A stretch of 7,245 nucleotides of DNA from an uncultured Flavobacteriales bacterium (lineage in GTDB: Bacteria > Bacteroidota > Bacteroidia > Flavobacteriales_D > Sanyastnellaceae), in assembly GCA_937967465.1 (NCBI GenBank), contig CALBSW010000008.1, positions 1 through 7,245 on the forward strand, in the 5' to 3' direction. Positions 5,776 through 7,245 of the stretch are shown here, one piece after another. Under the pieces are notes generated by a model. That model was not told where the DNA came from. It saw only the letters and a list, made by a program, of their open reading frames with translations, and made no database searches. The position numbers were made by a program, and so were the translations under genes. How positions within the stretch are numbered: the stretch's first letter is position 1; each line of letters starts with the position of its first letter.

Positions 5776-7073
5776 ACGCGCCCCACACCCCAGAAGCACC
5801 CTTGGCCGAACGGATGCGGCCGCGCACCCTCGAGGATTACGTCGGACAGGCTCATCTGGTGGGGCCGGATGCGACCTTGCGCCGCGCTCTGAAGGCAGGT
5901 CAGTTGCCGTCCATGATTTTGTGGGGCCCGCCAGGGGTCGGCAAGACCACCTTGGCCCGGCTCATGGCCGAAGCCACCGGCCGCCCCTTCCACCAGCTCA
6001 GCGCCATCCGCAGCGGCGTCAAGGAAGTCCGCGAGGTCATCGACAGCGCGGAGCGCCAAGGGATGTTCAGCACCCGGGCGGTGCTGTTCATCGACGAGAT
6101 CCACCGCTTTTCGAAGGCCCAGCAGGACAGTCTGCTCGGCGCGGTCGAGCGCGGATCGGTCACCCTCATCGGGGCCACCACAGAGAACCCCAGTTTCGAG
6201 GTCATCCCCGCCTTGCTCTCCCGCAGCCAGGTCTATGTCCTCGAGGCATTCGGCAAGGAACAGCTACAGGAATTGGTCCACCGGGCGCTGGACAAGGACG
6301 CATGGTTGCAGGAGCACCGGGTGGAGATCGCCGAATGGGACGCGCTCTTGCGCGCCAGCGGGGGCGACGGCCGGCGCCTCCTCAATGTCCTCGAACTCGT
6401 GGTGGCGGGTGCCGCCTCCGAGCAGGGCGAGGCAGCCGACGGGATCCACATCGACGACGCGCTGGTGTCCCGGTTCATCCAGGCCAACCTGTCGCGCTAC
6501 GACAAGACCGGCGACACCCATTACGACATCGCCTCAGCCCTCATCAAATCCATCCGCAGCAGCGACCCCGATGGGGCCGTCTACTGGCTGGCGCGGATGA
6601 TCGAGGGTGGAGAGGACCCCAAGTTCATTGCCCGCCGCCTGCTCATCTCGGCCAGCGAGGACATCGGGCACGCCAACCCCACCGCATTGGTCCTGGCCAA
6701 CGCCACGTTCGACGCCGTTGAGCGGTTGGGCGTCCCGGAGTGCCGCATCCCGCTCTCCCAGTGCGCCACCTACCTCGCGTCGAGCCCCAAGTCCAACAGT
6801 GCCTATGCCGCCATCGGCATGGCTCAGAAGGCGGTACGAGATCACGGGGACCTGCCCGTCCCGATGCACCTGCGCAATGCGCCGACGAAGCTGATGAAGG
6901 ACCTCGGCCATGGGAGCGGCTACCGCTACGACCACGACCACGGCGGGTTCAGCGGGCAAGAATGCCTGCCGGAAGGACTGGCCGGACAGCGCTTCTTCCG
7001 CCCCGGCAACACGCCGCGGGAACGCAGCATCGCCGACTTCCTGCGCAGCCTGTGGGGCGACCGCAAAGGGTAA
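5772..7073 (+). CDS. rarA: Replication-associated recombination protein A (AAA+ ATPase, RarA/MgsA)
   Basis: RarA (MgsA; the bacterial relative of eukaryotic WRNIP1/Mgs1) is a tetrameric AAA+ ATPase that acts on single-stranded gaps and stalled replication forks and interacts with single-strand binding protein. At 433 residues it is close to the family length of about 420-450. Visible motifs are the N-terminal LAERMRPRTLEDYVGQ (11-26), Walker A GPPGVGKTT (52-60), Walker B LFIDEIH (105-111), sensor 1 IGATTEN (133-139), arginine finger LLSRS (148-152, Arg151) and a sensor 2 region GGDGRRLLN (197-205). The C-terminal oligomerisation domain contains SALIKSIRSSDPDGAVYWLA (255-274) and SEDIGHANP (295-303), both typical of RarA. 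It is the last gene of the operon and its start overlaps the acyltransferase stop as ATGA, so translation is probably coupled. A purine-rich GGAAG lies only one base before the ATG, too close for a normal ribosome-binding site. No damage-response operator was recognised. All ATPase residues are intact. Confidence 0.97.
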   Translation: MNAPHTPEAPLAERMRPRTLEDYVGQAHLVGPDATLRRALKAGQLPSMILWGPPGVGKTTLARLMAEATGRPFHQLSAIRSGVKEVREVIDSAERQGMFSTRAVLFIDEIHRFSKAQQDSLLGAVERGSVTLIGATTENPSFEVIPALLSRSQVYVLEAFGKEQLQELVHRALDKDAWLQEHRVEIAEWDALLRASGGDGRRLLNVLELVVAGAASEQGEAADGIHIDDALVSRFIQANLSRYDKTGDTHYDIASALIKSIRSSDPDGAVYWLARMIEGGEDPKFIARRLLISASEDIGHANPTALVLANATFDAVERLGVPECRIPLSQCATYLASSPKSNSAYAAIGMAQKAVRDHGDLPVPMHLRNAPTKLMKDLGHGSGYRYDHDHGGFSGQECLPEGLAGQRFFRPGNTPRERSIADFLRSLWGDRKG

Positions 7074-7120
7074 TCCCACGAAAATTCGCTTCCGAGCGCA
7101 ACCTTCTTATACCGCCTGCG

Positions 7121-7128
7121 TATCTTTG
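7121..7128 (+). promoter_or_regulatory. Bacteroidota-type -7 promoter box (TATCTTTG) for the tRNA gene
   Basis: TATCTTTG exactly matches TAnnTTTG. Transcription would start near 7132-7135, about 25 bases before the mature tRNA 5' end, a normal distance for a leader removed by RNase P. A pyrimidine-rich stretch (ccttctt, 7102-7108) lies upstream, but no good -33 TTG is present at the ideal spacing. The 84-base gap between rarA and the tRNA otherwise holds only a weak 4-bp hairpin. Confidence 0.65.
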
Positions 7129-7157
7129 CCGCCCCGTCATCGAAAGCGGTGACACAG

Positions 7158-7233
<76 letters not shown>

Positions 7234-7245
7234 GAAAGCCCCTCC

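Noticed and set aside
5723..6721. Long open frame (332 codons) on the plus strand overlapping rarA in another frame
   Set aside because: The product is dominated by Arg, Gly, Pro and His, typical of an off-frame reading of GC-rich DNA, while rarA in the other frame has every family motif.
7079..7098. Possible rarA terminator (small inverted repeat CGCT-TCCG-AGCG at 7087-7098)
   Set aside because: The stem has only four base pairs and no T tract follows, so it is not a credible intrinsic terminator. How the operon ends is not visible.

Overview
The window is about 7.2 kb of fairly GC-rich bacterial DNA, densely coding, with no gene-free stretch longer than about 85 bases. Several signs point to Bacteroidota. 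The RpoC C-terminus ends in the style of that phylum. The lipid A type acyltransferase implies a Gram-negative envelope. Ribosome-binding sites are absent or weak. By eye I find only three exact matches to the Bacteroidota -7 promoter box TAnnTTTG in the whole window, and all three lie where a promoter is expected. The GC content is high for that phylum, so an uncultured high-GC lineage (for example within Flavobacteriales) is possible, but this is inference.

Layout: (1) Bases 1-2433 (+) hold the C-terminal 810 residues of rpoC, cut by the window edge; it ends at a strong hairpin terminator that also looks able to serve the opposite strand. (2) Converging on it, on the minus strand, is a conserved soluble protein of about 485-513 residues whose function I do not know; it carries the motif AEIGAGQE. 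(3) A short divergent control region (about 3970-4051) has one outward-facing -7 box for each direction and a perfect tandem 7-bp repeat between them. (4) A tight three-gene plus-strand operon follows: a PhnP-like metallo-beta-lactamase-fold hydrolase, an LpxL/HtrB-type lipid A acyltransferase and the AAA+ ATPase RarA. Both junctions are ATGA overlaps. (5) A tRNA-Thr(CGT) gene with encoded CCA lies at the end, with its own -7 box.

The genes are mainly housekeeping: transcription, outer-membrane lipid synthesis, replication-fork maintenance and translation. The three operon members have no obvious common pathway and are probably linked by expression only. I see no mobile element, CRISPR array, phage gene or toxin-antitoxin pair, and no clear new multi-gene system. 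The points most worth a second look are the unknown AEIGAGQE protein, the compact divergent promoter that appears to give a leaderless or almost leaderless mRNA, and the PhnP-like enzyme sitting outside any phosphonate context.
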